From Pseudomonas piscis (lineage in GTDB: Bacteria; Pseudomonadota; Gammaproteobacteria; Pseudomonadales; Pseudomonadaceae): DNA of 64,000 nt. This document shows, piece by piece, positions 38,041 to 47,000 of this stretch. Within the stretch, counting starts at the first letter, position 1. Every line of letters begins with the position of its first letter. The DNA lies in contig NZ_WHUV01000001.1 of NCBI RefSeq assembly GCF_009380155.1, positions 1,798,001-1,862,000 of the forward strand, written 5' to 3'. A program made the position numbers and the translations under genes. A model generated the notes under the pieces. That model did not search any database. It had not been told where the DNA came from and worked only from the letters and a program-made list of their open reading frames with translations.

Positions 38041-38502
38041 ATGCTGATGCAGTGGATGTTGGCGGCTGTGCACTTGCTGGCGTTTGCCGGCGCTTTCGCG
38101 GCGGTGCTGGCCCGTGCCGCAGCCTTGGGGCGCCTGGTCCGTGGCGAGTCCAGCTACCGGTCGGTGTTGCTGGTCGACAATGCTTGGGGGCTGACCGCGC
38201 TGGTGCTGCTGGTGACCGGCTTGTTGCGGGCTTTCGGCGGTAACGGCAAGGGCATCGACTACTATCTGCAGCAGCCGTTGTTCCATCTGAAAATGGCCTT
38301 GTTCATCGGCATCCTGCTGCTGGAGGTTTTTCCCATGTTGACCCTGGTCCGCTGGCGTATCGCCCTGGCACGCGGGACGCAGCCGGATATCGCCCGGGCT
38401 TCTTCGTTCGTCCGGACCAGCCAGTTGCAGGCGCTGTTGCTGATGCTGCTGGTGGTCGCGGCCAGCGGTATGGCGCGGGGAGTAGGGCTGGCGCAGCTGT
38501 AG
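38041..38502 (+). CDS. DUF2214 family membrane protein
   Basis: A 153-residue integral membrane protein with about four transmembrane helices (residues ~6-28, ~45-65, ~80-103, ~128-148). The pattern matches DUF2214 proteins, whose function is not known. ATG 38041 has a strong SD (GGAGGTGAG). Monocistronic, after the chiC terminator. Confidence 0.75.
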   Translation: MLMQWMLAAVHLLAFAGAFAAVLARAAALGRLVRGESSYRSVLLVDNAWGLTALVLLVTGLLRAFGGNGKGIDYYLQQPLFHLKMALFIGILLLEVFPMLTLVRWRIALARGTQPDIARASSFVRTSQLQALLLMLLVVAASGMARGVGLAQL

Positions 38503-38612
38503 GCTGGAACTTTGTAATCAATGGTAAGCGCTACTGCATTGGCCTGGGCTTGGGAGTAGTCTCGCGGCTCGATCAATGAGCGATGGATGCCGCGATGACC
38601 CCAGGGTTTCAG

Positions 38613-39026
38613 ATGAACAAGCTGGTCCCGGAACTGCTGGTCACGAACCTGGACCGCAGCCTGGAATTTTATTGCACCATCCTGGGTTTCAGGGTCGAGT
38701 ACCAGCGACCGGAGTCCGGCTTTGCCTTTCTCGATTTCAACGGTGCCCAGCTGATGCTGGAGGAGGACGACCAGGAGTCATCTCCCTGGCGTGTAGAGCC
38801 CTTGGAGGCACCTTTCGGACGCGGGATGAACCTGTCGATCGAGTGCCCGGACATTCGCGTCTTGGCGCAGGCCCTGGCTCACGCCGGCATCATGCTGCGC
38901 CGGGATATCCAGGAGTGTTGGTATCGGCAAGATGATCGCCTTTGCGGACAGTCGAACCTGCTGGTGCTCGACCCGGATGGCTACCTGCTGCGTTTCACCC
39001 AGGCGCTGGGTTTCAGGCCGGCCTAG
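38613..39026 (+). CDS. VOC-family protein (glyoxalase/bleomycin-resistance fold)
   Basis: A 137-residue protein of the vicinal-oxygen-chelate superfamily. It shows VPELLVTNLDRSLEFYCTILGF at the N-terminus and LLVLDPDGYLLRF at the C-terminus, as in bleomycin-resistance-type members. ATG 38613 has AGGG at good spacing; ATG 38583 and 38595 would extend it by up to ten residues. Whether it binds a drug or catalyses a reaction cannot be told. Confidence 0.82.
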   Translation: MNKLVPELLVTNLDRSLEFYCTILGFRVEYQRPESGFAFLDFNGAQLMLEEDDQESSPWRVEPLEAPFGRGMNLSIECPDIRVLAQALAHAGIMLRRDIQECWYRQDDRLCGQSNLLVLDPDGYLLRFTQALGFRPA

Positions 39027-39260
39027 TCCTGGTCTGGGGCGACGCCTGCAGAGCGGGGCGTCGCGTATCGGGAGTCAGGGATGGAGTGTGAGTCGGGGAG
39101 GAGAGTCGTCAGTGATGAGGGGTGGTCTGGTGCCTGGAAGTCTGTGGTGCTTGCCGCCCTGTCGGGGCATGCAGCGGGGTTGCGGGAAAAAGCTCAAGGC
39201 GAACAAGGTATACGCCGCGCCAATCGTAGCGCGCGGGCCGAAGACTGATGCTCATGGGGC
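39027..39260. other. Intergenic region between the VOC gene and rsmE
   Basis: No gene supported. A hairpin formed by GGCGACGCC and GGGCGTCGC near 39038-39065 may end the VOC transcript. Confidence 0.35.
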
Positions 39261-39455
39261 TCAAGGGGTTTCGCGTTTGTCCGGTGCGGTGAGGCCCGCC
39301 TGGATACGTTGGTAGATTTCTTCACGGTGGACCGCGACGTCTTTTGGCGCATTGATGCCGATGCGGACTTGCTGGCCGCTGACGCCGAGGATGGTGATCG
39401 TAATGTCGTCACCGATGTTGATGCTTTCACCGACTTTGCGGGTGAGTATCAGCAT
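39261..39455 (-). CDS. rsmE: RsmE, CsrA-family translational regulator
   Basis: A 64-residue CsrA homologue that binds GGA motifs in mRNA leaders and is titrated by RsmX/Y/Z RNAs in the Gac/Rsm cascade controlling secondary metabolism and exoenzymes. [25 protein letters not shown] and the RNA-binding [12 protein letters not shown] are visible. The sequence matches RsmE of biocontrol pseudomonads rather than RsmA. Its own SD reads AAGGAG, an ANGGA site, so autoregulation is plausible. The longer reading to 39485 lacks the CsrA start. Confidence 0.95.
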
Positions 39456-39704
39456 GATCTTCTCCTTGATAGCTTGGTAGGGCACCAGATTGAAACAGTG
39501 CAGAGGTCGGTCTTAGGTATAGATTAGTGCGAAGTTCCACTAAGTGGGTGCCTCTTTCTGACGCGCAGAAGATCTATAAATTCCCAAGGCGCAACTATAC
39601 AGATGCAATAAAATTCATTCTTCCTGTTTCGGCTCGATTTTGTGACGAGGTCTCTCGAGCCTTGGGTGGTAAAATCGCCGAGTCAGATTTTCTAGGGGTA
39701 GGTT

Positions 39705-40085
39705 GTGCGCACGATAGCGATGATGTTAGCCGCATTGGCGGTAGTGGGTTTGGCCGGTTGTGGCGAAGGCAAGCGAGCCGAGGTGAGCAAGAATGTCGCG
39801 GCTGTGGAGCAGGGGCCGCCGGCGGTGGCCGCCACTTCTGCGCAATGGGATGTGCTGGTGGGTAGCGAGCTGCCCCAGGCGGTGAGCGACCTCACCGGCT
39901 GGTTGATCGAGCACGGGATCATCTCCAGCGTGGTGACGGTGGACGGCAAGCAGCGAGTGCTGGTCGGACCTTTTGCATCCCAGGCCGAAGCCGAGGCGAA
40001 GAAGACCGAAGTGGTCGAGAAGCTGGTCAAGGCGAAGAAGCGCGATATCGATGTCACGGTGATCGAGCATCAGAGCGCGCAGTAG
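39705..40085 (+). CDS. SPOR-like lipoprotein
   Basis: A 126-residue protein with a signal peptide and lipobox GLAGC (Cys19), then a C-terminal region of about 75 residues with the SPOR-like pattern WDVLVG...RVLVGPFASQAEAEAKK. It probably sits in the envelope and may contact peptidoglycan. Starts at GTG 39705 behind TAGGGG. Divergent from rsmE. Confidence 0.75.
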   Translation: MRTIAMMLAALAVVGLAGCGEGKRAEVSKNVAAVEQGPPAVAATSAQWDVLVGSELPQAVSDLTGWLIEHGIISSVVTVDGKQRVLVGPFASQAEAEAKKTEVVEKLVKAKKRDIDVTVIEHQSAQ

Positions 40086-40135
40086 GCCGGGTTTCCTTCC
40101 TGGAGTATCGCCCGCGTCCTGCGGGCGATTGCAGG

Positions 40136-40825
40136 TCAGCCGCAGGCCTTGAGGTTGACCGTTCCGACGAATTCGTTGCCGCGTCCCATCACGCACGCCA
40201 CGCTCTGGTTGCGTTGGCGCTCCCAGTCCTGCACCGGATAGGTCTTGTTCCAGGCTTCGAAAAGTTGCCGGTCCTGCTTTGACAGGCGCAAGCCGTATTG
40301 CTTGCTCATATAGAAGTAGGTGCGGGCGATCATGCCGCGGATCGACGGCCTGGGCATGACCTTCTTGGCCTTGAAGTCCACCTGGGTCAGGCAGGAGCCG
40401 TATTGGCCTGACTGCTCCGGTAGCCAGCCGAAGCTGAAGTTGCTGCGATCGCCATTCACCTCACCGATGCTCGGTACCAGATTGTGCAGGTCGGCTTCGG
40501 CTCGCTGGTAGACGGTGTCGTTGCGCGAACAATTCTTGCGGCCGCCTTGCTGCCAGCACTGGCGCTGATGGCCGATCTGCCAGGCCGGCACTATGTGTTC
40601 CCACTCGATGCGCTCGGCGCGCTTGGCATTCTTGCGGGGTACGTAGCCACAGGCGGCCAGGTTCACTCGATTGCCCTTGTACTTGCAGCCGCAATAGAAC
40701 TCGGTGGACTGGGGGGCGTAGAGTTTCCAGGCAACCTTCTTGGCCTCACTGAAAGTGCGGGGGGCGTCGGCCTGGACGGTGGAGCTAAGGAGCAACAGCA
40801 GTACAGCGAAACAACGAACGATCAT
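40136..40825 (-). CDS. endA: Periplasmic/secreted endonuclease I
   Basis: Non-specific DNase, 229 residues, with signal peptide (cleavage near VQA-DA, residue ~21). The beta-beta-alpha-metal core is visible: RIEWEHIVPAWQIG with catalytic His, and the later Asn-containing DLHNLVPSIGEVNGDRSN. Several Cys suggest disulfides, as in Vvn/EndA. ATG 40825 follows AAGGAAG and lies 4 nt after the DUF1654 stop, so it is the second gene of an SOS-boxed operon. Confidence 0.93.
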   Translation of the reverse strand: MIVRCFAVLLLLLSSTVQADAPRTFSEAKKVAWKLYAPQSTEFYCGCKYKGNRVNLAACGYVPRKNAKRAERIEWEHIVPAWQIGHQRQCWQQGGRKNCSRNDTVYQRAEADLHNLVPSIGEVNGDRSNFSFGWLPEQSGQYGSCLTQVDFKAKKVMPRPSIRGMIARTYFYMSKQYGLRLSKQDRQLFEAWNKTYPVQDWERQRNQSVACVMGRGNEFVGTVNLKACG

Positions 40826-40829
40826 CAGC

Positions 40830-41069
40830 TCAATCTTCCTTCGGTACGACCCAGAAAATCTGCACGCCACCATCGTCGCGATAGGCGAGGGTGACGTTGT
40901 CGTTTTCGGCGATCTCTTCCAGCAGGCGCTCCCATTCGTCCTGGGGTTCATCGGCGAGGCGGAAGATCAAGGCGGCTTTGGCTTTTTGAGCGGTAGGAGA
41001 GTTGATGATCTTTTGGATGCGTACACCCAGGCGTTCGTAGGAGCTGAGGGGTGTTTGGGATGAGGCCAC
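40830..41069 (-). CDS. DUF1654 family protein
   Basis: A 79-residue Pseudomonas-specific small protein with the DUF1654 pattern (SYERLGVRIQKIINSPTAQKAKAALI ... DDGGVQIFWV, given here in parts). Function unknown. I choose GTG 41069, preceded by AAGGA at 7 nt; the upstream ATG at 41099 falls inside the LexA box and is unlikely. First gene of the DUF1654-endA operon. Confidence 0.8.
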   Translation of the reverse strand: MASSQTPLSSYERLGVRIQKIINSPTAQKAKAALIFRLADEPQDEWERLLEEIAENDNVTLAYRDDGGVQIFWVVPKED

Positions 41070-41087
41070 GGAACAATCCTTATTAAG

Positions 41088-41103
41088 CTGTACGTGCATA
41101 CAG
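41088..41103 (-). promoter_or_regulatory. LexA (SOS) box upstream of DUF1654-endA
   Basis: CTGTACGTGCATACAG is a perfect CTGT-N8-ACAG match, with a flanking TACTGT on the minus-strand reading, 19 bp upstream of the GTG start and overlapping the likely -10 region. Confidence 0.8.
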
Positions 41104-41236
41104 TATTTAACTGTAGGGCATTTCGCAACTGCTTAAAATTCAAGAAGTTCCTCTGACAACGCTTTGCGCGTTTGTCTCATACATGCTGGAAATTTTTTAA
41201 GGCGGGACAAGAAGCAGCGTGATCTGGAATCAAGGA

Positions 41237-41292
41237 CCACTCGCCCGGGCGGGCGAGTGGAGGCAAGCCTGCTCGACCGGGGCCGGTCGAGC
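41237..41292. terminator. Double hairpin downstream of ansB
   Basis: Two perfect stems: CCACTCGCCC/GGGCGAGTGG (41237-41260) and GCTCGACCGG/CCGGTCGAGC (41271-41292). No T-tract follows. They lie just after the ansB stop and could protect its 3' end or assist termination. Confidence 0.55.
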
Positions 41293-41300
41293 AGCGGGAA

Positions 41301-42431
<1,131 letters not shown>

Positions 42432-42481
42432 CTAGAAACACCTCGGCTGCAGATCTGTATGCGGCGGGGCATCGCGGGTTG

Positions 42482-42497
42482 AGCAGGATCTGTACCA
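42482..42497 (-). promoter_or_regulatory. Candidate sigma-54 promoter of ansB
   Basis: On the minus strand, TGGTACAGATCCTGCT has the invariant GG and GC ten nt apart and matches most of the TGGCAC-N5-TTGC consensus. It lies about 95-105 bp upstream of the ansB start. Confidence 0.55.
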
Positions 42498-42590
42498 GCG
42501 CTACCTTGGCCGGATAAGTATTTTAAGTTACTGATTTATATCAATTTTATTTCTGTTTTTGGCGGGCCTCGGCAGGCTTGTGTCCGGGTT

Positions 42591-42605
42591 TCCGAACGTT
42601 TCGGA
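42591..42605. promoter_or_regulatory. Palindrome TCCGAA-cgt-TTCGGA upstream of ansB
   Basis: A perfect 6-bp inverted repeat with a 3-bp spacer, beside the AauR-like site and built from the same TTCGG/CCGAA half-sites in opposite order. Possibly a secondary site. Confidence 0.45.
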
Positions 42606-42613
42606 GTATGGCG

Positions 42614-42627
42614 TTCGGCAATCCGAA
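42614..42627. promoter_or_regulatory. AauR-like enhancer site
   Basis: TTCGG-CAAT-CCGAA matches the TTCGG-N4-CCGAA motif reported for AauR, the sigma-54 activator of acidic amino-acid use in P. putida. It sits about 120 bp upstream of the candidate -24/-12, a normal enhancer distance. Confidence 0.65.
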
Positions 42628-42728
42628 AGCGACAGTCGTCAGCCGCAGGCGGGCTTTTCGCTCATGAATTAAAGATTGTTCTGACGCGGTCGATGAGTCT
42701 TTTAGGATTTTTTTAACCAGGAGTTCAT

Positions 42729-43187
42729 ATGTCGCTGTCAGTCGGATTTCCAGGGCCGGGGGCCATTCTGATCAATGGCAAGTCGCCCGCGACCATCAAT
42801 GCGTTGAGCGATGCCAGTGCCGAGGGCGCTCCGGCAGCGCTGGGTACTGAAGACTCGGGTACTTTGCGCGTCGGCTCGACCAAGCAGGCGGAAAAAGCCG
42901 AGGGCGGCGATGCGGGCGGCGAGGGTGACAATCACAGCATCGTCGTCAAGATGCTGCTCAAGCGCATGCAGGAGCTGCAAGAGCAGCTCAAGCAGCAGCA
43001 ACAGCAACTGGCCGCTGCCCAGGCCGCCAGCTATCCGACACCCGAGGCCAAGCAGACTGCGGTCATGGCCATCCAGGGGCAGGTAGCGCAAACCAACGCC
43101 GCACTGGCTGAAGTTTCGGGCAACCTGGTGCGCGAGCTGGCCAAGGAATCAGGCTCCTCCGGCAAGTTGGTGAATACCTCCGCTTGA
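42729..43187 (+). CDS. Hypothetical coiled-coil protein (FlxA-like)
   Basis: A 152-residue soluble protein. Low-complexity Gly/Ala/Glu-rich N-terminal half, then a coiled coil (about residues 72-100, KMLLKRMQELQEQLKQQQQQ) and a helical tail. The pattern resembles FlxA-like proteins; no function is known. SD CCAGGAG. No signal peptide. Confidence 0.65.
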   Translation: MSLSVGFPGPGAILINGKSPATINALSDASAEGAPAALGTEDSGTLRVGSTKQAEKAEGGDAGGEGDNHSIVVKMLLKRMQELQEQLKQQQQQLAAAQAASYPTPEAKQTAVMAIQGQVAQTNAALAEVSGNLVRELAKESGSSGKLVNTSA

Positions 43188-43207
43188 TCAGTATCCGCCC
43201 AGTGCCA

Positions 43208-43260
43208 AGCGCTGGGCGGCTGCTTCCTCTTGGCCATCGGCGCAGCTGTGCGCCGATGGC
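43208..43260 (+). terminator. Hairpins after the FlxA-like gene
   Basis: A 12-bp perfect stem GCCATCGGCGCA/TGCGCCGATGGC with a 4-nt loop (43233-43260), and just before it CCGCCCAG/CTGGGCGG. No T-tract, so termination is uncertain. Confidence 0.4.
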
Positions 43261-43281
43261 ACCTTCGCGTAGTAATCAGCG

Positions 43282-43310
43282 TTGACAAACCCCGGTCGGG
43301 TTCGCATAGT
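43282..43310 (+). promoter_or_regulatory. Sigma-70 promoter of the ribose operon
   Basis: A -35 TTGACA (43282-43287), a 17-bp spacer and a -10 CATAGT (43305-43310), directly upstream of a LacI-type operator. Confidence 0.75.
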
Positions 43311-43318
43311 TCGCCTTA

Positions 43319-43332
43319 CGCAAACGTTTGCG
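43319..43332. promoter_or_regulatory. RbsR operator
   Basis: A perfect 14-bp palindrome, CGCAAACGTTTGCG, with the central CG typical of LacI/GalR-family operators, placed at the expected transcription start. The operon encodes its own LacI-family regulator. Confidence 0.85.
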
Positions 43333-43457
43333 CGGACTTCCGGCAAGGATAATCGACTATCTTTTCCGCACCTCCAGGCCGTTGAGCGATACCCGGCACC
43401 TGGTTGCGCATGTCATCCAAGCGTTGCCCACAATAATCATAAGATCGGAGTGAACCC

Positions 43458-44414
43458 ATGAAGCTGCCCTTTGCTGGACGTCTGCTTGCCGCCGCTGTCC
43501 TGGCCGCCACCTGCTCAGCGCTTCCCCTCTCTTCGGCCTATGCCGATACCCCGCAGAAACCCAAGGTCGCCCTGGTCATGAAATCCCTGGCCAACGAGTT
43601 TTTCCTGACCATGGAAGACGGTGCCAAGGCCTACCAGAAAGAACACCCGTCCGACTTCGACCTGGTGTCCAACGGCATCAAGGATGAAACCGATACCGCC
43701 AACCAGATCCGCATCGTCGAGCAGATGATCGTCTCCAAGGTCAATGCCCTGGTGATCGCGCCCGCCGACTCCAAGGCGATGGTGCCGGTGATCAAGAAGG
43801 CAGTGGATGCCGGGATCACGGTGATCAACATCGACAACCAGCTCGACCCTGGCGTGCTCAAGAGCAAGAACATCAGCGTACCGTTCGTAGGTCCCGACAA
43901 CCGCAAGGGCGCCCGCCTGGTGGGCGAGTACCTGGCCAAGCAGCTCAAGGCCGGGGACGAAGTGGCGATCATCGAAGGGGTCTCCACCACTACCAATGCC
44001 CAGCAGCGTACCGCTGGCTTCAAGGACGCCATGGAGGCCGCGCAGATCAAGGTGGTATCCCTGCAGTCCGGTGACTGGGAAATCGACGCGGGCAACCGTG
44101 TCGCCGCGGCGATGCTCAGCGAATACCCGAACCTCAAGGCGCTGCTGGCCGGTAACGACAGCATGGCCGTCGGCGCGGTATCCGCGGTGCGCGCAGCAGG
44201 CAAGGCCGGCAAGGTGCAGGTGGTCGGCTACGACAACATCAACGCTATCAAGCCGATGCTCAAGGATGGCCGGGTCCTGGCCACCGCCGACCAGTTCGCC
44301 GCCAAGCAGGCTGTGTTCGGCATCGAGGCTGCGCTGAAGATCCTCAAGGGCGAGAAGGTCGACAGCGGCGCCAACGGCGTGATCGAAACTCCGGTCGAAC
44401 TGGTCACCAAGTAG
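43458..44414 (+). CDS. rbsB: Ribose ABC transporter, periplasmic binding protein
   Basis: A 318-residue periplasmic sugar-binding protein with a Sec signal peptide (cleavage near AYA-DT, residue ~30). It begins with VALVMKSLANEFFLTM and carries the family segments VIAPADSKAMVPVIKKA and LAGNDSMAVGAVSAV. First gene of rbsBACRKD behind the palindromic operator. Confidence 0.95.
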   Translation: MKLPFAGRLLAAAVLAATCSALPLSSAYADTPQKPKVALVMKSLANEFFLTMEDGAKAYQKEHPSDFDLVSNGIKDETDTANQIRIVEQMIVSKVNALVIAPADSKAMVPVIKKAVDAGITVINIDNQLDPGVLKSKNISVPFVGPDNRKGARLVGEYLAKQLKAGDEVAIIEGVSTTTNAQQRTAGFKDAMEAAQIKVVSLQSGDWEIDAGNRVAAAMLSEYPNLKALLAGNDSMAVGAVSAVRAAGKAGKVQVVGYDNINAIKPMLKDGRVLATADQFAAKQAVFGIEAALKILKGEKVDSGANGVIETPVELVTK

Positions 44415-44469
44415 TCCTCCCGGCGGTACAACGGCGCCCATCCGGCGGATGGGCGCATGGAGAGTCTTT

Positions 44470-46023
44470 ATGTCTGTTTCCGCTGCGAACGCTGTCCTTT
44501 CGGTCAGCGCTATCGGCAAGACCTATGCGCAACCGGTACTGACCGGCATCGACCTGACGCTGCTGCGTGGTGAAGTGCTGGCGCTGACCGGCGAGAACGG
44601 CGCCGGCAAGAGCACCCTGTCGAAGATCATCGGTGGCCTGGTCAGCCCCACCACCGGCCATATGCGTTTCAATGGCCAGGATTATCGTCCGGGCAGTCGT
44701 ACCCAGGCCGAGGAACTGGGCATCCGCATGGTCATGCAGGAGCTCAACCTGCTGCCGACCCTGTCGGTAGCCGAGAACCTGTTCCTCCACAACTTGCCCA
44801 GCCAGGGTGGCTGGATCAGTCGCAAGCAACTGCGCAAGGCGGCGATCGAGGCCATGGCCCAGGTCGGCCTCGACGCCATCGATCCCGACACCCTGGTGGG
44901 TGAACTGGGGATCGGCCACCAGCAGATGGTGGAGATCGCTCGCAACCTGATTGGCGACTGCCATGTGCTGATCCTCGATGAGCCGACTGCGATGCTCACC
45001 GCCCGGGAGGTGGAAATGCTCTTCGAGCAGATCACCCGGCTGCAGGCCCGTGGCGTATCGATCATCTATATCTCCCATCGCCTGGAAGAGCTGGCCCGGG
45101 TGGCCCAGCGCATCGCCGTGCTGCGCGACGGTTGCCTGGTCTGTGTCGAGCCGATGGCCGATTACAACAGCGAGCAGCTGGTGAACCTGATGGTGGGGCG
45201 CGAGCTGGGCGAACATATCGACCTGGGTGAGCGCAACATCGGCGCGCCGGCACTCACCGTCAGCCACCTCAGTCGTGCGGACAAGGTCCGCGATGTGTCC
45301 TTCCAGGTGCGCAGCGGCGAGATCTTCGGTATCTCCGGATTGATCGGGGCAGGGCGCACCGAGTTGTTGCGCCTGATCTTCGGCGCCGACGTCGCCGACA
45401 GCGGCAGCATTGCCCTGGGCGCTCCGGCGCGGACGGTGAGCATCCGCTCCCCGGTGGACGCGGTGGCCAACGGCATTGCCCTGATCACCGAGGATCGCAA
45501 GGGCGAGGGCCTGCTACTGACCCAGTCCATCAGCGCGAATATCGCCCTGGGCAACATGCCGGCGATTTCCAGTGGCGGCCTGGTCAAGGCCGAGGATGAA
45601 GAACAGCTGGCGCGCCGGCAGATCGATGCGATGCGGATCCGCAGTTCCAGTCCGGCGCAGTTGGTGTCCGAACTCTCCGGCGGCAACCAGCAGAAAGTGG
45701 TGATCGGCCGTTGGCTTGAGCGCGACTGTTCGGTGCTGCTGTTCGATGAGCCGACCCGGGGGATCGACGTCGGTGCCAAGTTCGATATCTATGGTTTGCT
45801 GGGTGAGCTGACGCGCCAGGGCAAGGCCCTGGTGGTGGTTTCCAGTGACCTGCGGGAGCTGATGCTGATTTGCGATCGCATCGGCGTGCTGTCGGCCGGG
45901 CGTCTGATCGACACCTTCGAGCGTGACAGCTGGACCCAGGATGAATTGCTTGCCGCCGCGTTCGCCGGCTATCAAAAACGAGATGCGTTGCTCAATGAAG
46001 CGGCGCCTAGGAATGCATCATGA
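44470..46023 (+). CDS. rbsA: Ribose ABC transporter, double ATPase
   Basis: A 517-residue protein with two tandem ABC domains. The N-terminal domain has Walker A GENGAGKST and Walker B HVLILDEPTA. The C-terminal domain has a degenerate Walker A (GLIGAGRTE), the ABC signature LSGGNQQK, and VLLFDEPTRGIDVG, as in other sugar ATPases. ATG 44470 follows GGAGA. It overlaps rbsC by 4 bp. Confidence 0.96.
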   Translation: MSVSAANAVLSVSAIGKTYAQPVLTGIDLTLLRGEVLALTGENGAGKSTLSKIIGGLVSPTTGHMRFNGQDYRPGSRTQAEELGIRMVMQELNLLPTLSVAENLFLHNLPSQGGWISRKQLRKAAIEAMAQVGLDAIDPDTLVGELGIGHQQMVEIARNLIGDCHVLILDEPTAMLTAREVEMLFEQITRLQARGVSIIYISHRLEELARVAQRIAVLRDGCLVCVEPMADYNSEQLVNLMVGRELGEHIDLGERNIGAPALTVSHLSRADKVRDVSFQVRSGEIFGISGLIGAGRTELLRLIFGADVADSGSIALGAPARTVSIRSPVDAVANGIALITEDRKGEGLLLTQSISANIALGNMPAISSGGLVKAEDEEQLARRQIDAMRIRSSSPAQLVSELSGGNQQKVVIGRWLERDCSVLLFDEPTRGIDVGAKFDIYGLLGELTRQGKALVVVSSDLRELMLICDRIGVLSAGRLIDTFERDSWTQDELLAAAFAGYQKRDALLNEAAPRNAS

Positions 46024-46997
46024 AAACTGCACCTGCAAGCGGCAAGCGCGGCGGCCAATATTATGGCCTCGGTACCTACCTGGGGCTGGCGGGGGCCCTG
46101 CTGGGGATGATCGTCCTGTTCTCCGTGCTCAGCAGCCATTTCCTGTCCTACGACACCTTCAGCACCCTGGCCAACCAGATTCCGGACCTGATGGTGCTGG
46201 CGGTGGGCATGACCTTCGTCCTGATCATCGGTGGCATCGACCTGTCCGTCGGTTCGGTGCTGGCTCTGGCGGCCTCCGCCGTCAGCGTGGCGATCCTCGG
46301 CTGGGGCTGGAGCGTGGTGCCGGCGGCCTTGCTGGGCATGGCCGCTGCCGCGCTGGCCGGCACCATCACCGGCTCGATCACCGTGGCCTGGCGCATCCCG
46401 TCGTTCATCGTGTCCCTGGGCGTGCTGGAAATGGCCCGGGGCGTGGCGTATCAGATGACCGGTTCGCGCACGGCCTATATCGGCGATGCCTTCGCCTGGC
46501 TGTCGAATCCGATTGCCTTTGGCATTTCGCCGTCGTTTATCATTGCCCTGCTGATCATCTTCCTGGCCCAGGCGGTGCTGACCCGTACCGTGTTCGGCCG
46601 CTACCTGATCGGCATCGGCACCAACGAAGAGGCAGTGCGCCTGGCGGGAATCAATCCCAAGCCCTACAAGATCCTCGTGTTCAGCCTGATGGGGCTGCTG
46701 GCGGGCATCGCCGCGCTGTTCCAGATTTCCCGCCTTGAGGCGGCTGACCCGAACGCAGGCTCCGGCCTGGAGCTGCAGGTCATCGCTGCGGTGGTGATCG
46801 GCGGCACCAGCCTGATGGGTGGACGCGGCTCGGTGATCAGCACCTTCTTCGGCGTCCTGATCATTTCCGTGCTGGCTGCAGGTCTTGCGCAAATCGGCGC
46901 AACCGAACCGACCAAGCGCATCATCACCGGCGCGGTCATTGTGATTGCCGTGGTGCTCGATACCTATCGCAGCCAGCGCGCCAACCGGCGGGTTTGA
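46020..46997 (+). CDS. rbsC: Ribose ABC transporter, permease
   Basis: A 325-residue inner-membrane permease with 8-10 transmembrane helices; GGIDLSVGSVLAL and the C-terminal GGTSLMGGRGSV segment are family markers. Its start overlaps the rbsA stop (ATGA). Confidence 0.96.
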   Translation: MKTAPASGKRGGQYYGLGTYLGLAGALLGMIVLFSVLSSHFLSYDTFSTLANQIPDLMVLAVGMTFVLIIGGIDLSVGSVLALAASAVSVAILGWGWSVVPAALLGMAAAALAGTITGSITVAWRIPSFIVSLGVLEMARGVAYQMTGSRTAYIGDAFAWLSNPIAFGISPSFIIALLIIFLAQAVLTRTVFGRYLIGIGTNEEAVRLAGINPKPYKILVFSLMGLLAGIAALFQISRLEAADPNAGSGLELQVIAAVVIGGTSLMGGRGSVISTFFGVLIISVLAAGLAQIGATEPTKRIITGAVIVIAVVLDTYRSQRANRRV

Positions 46998-47000
46998 TTC

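Noticed and set aside
39455..39560. GGAACTT upstream of rsmE as an AlgU (sigma-22) -35 box
   Set aside because: No acceptable -10 sequence at 16-17 bp spacing on the minus strand.
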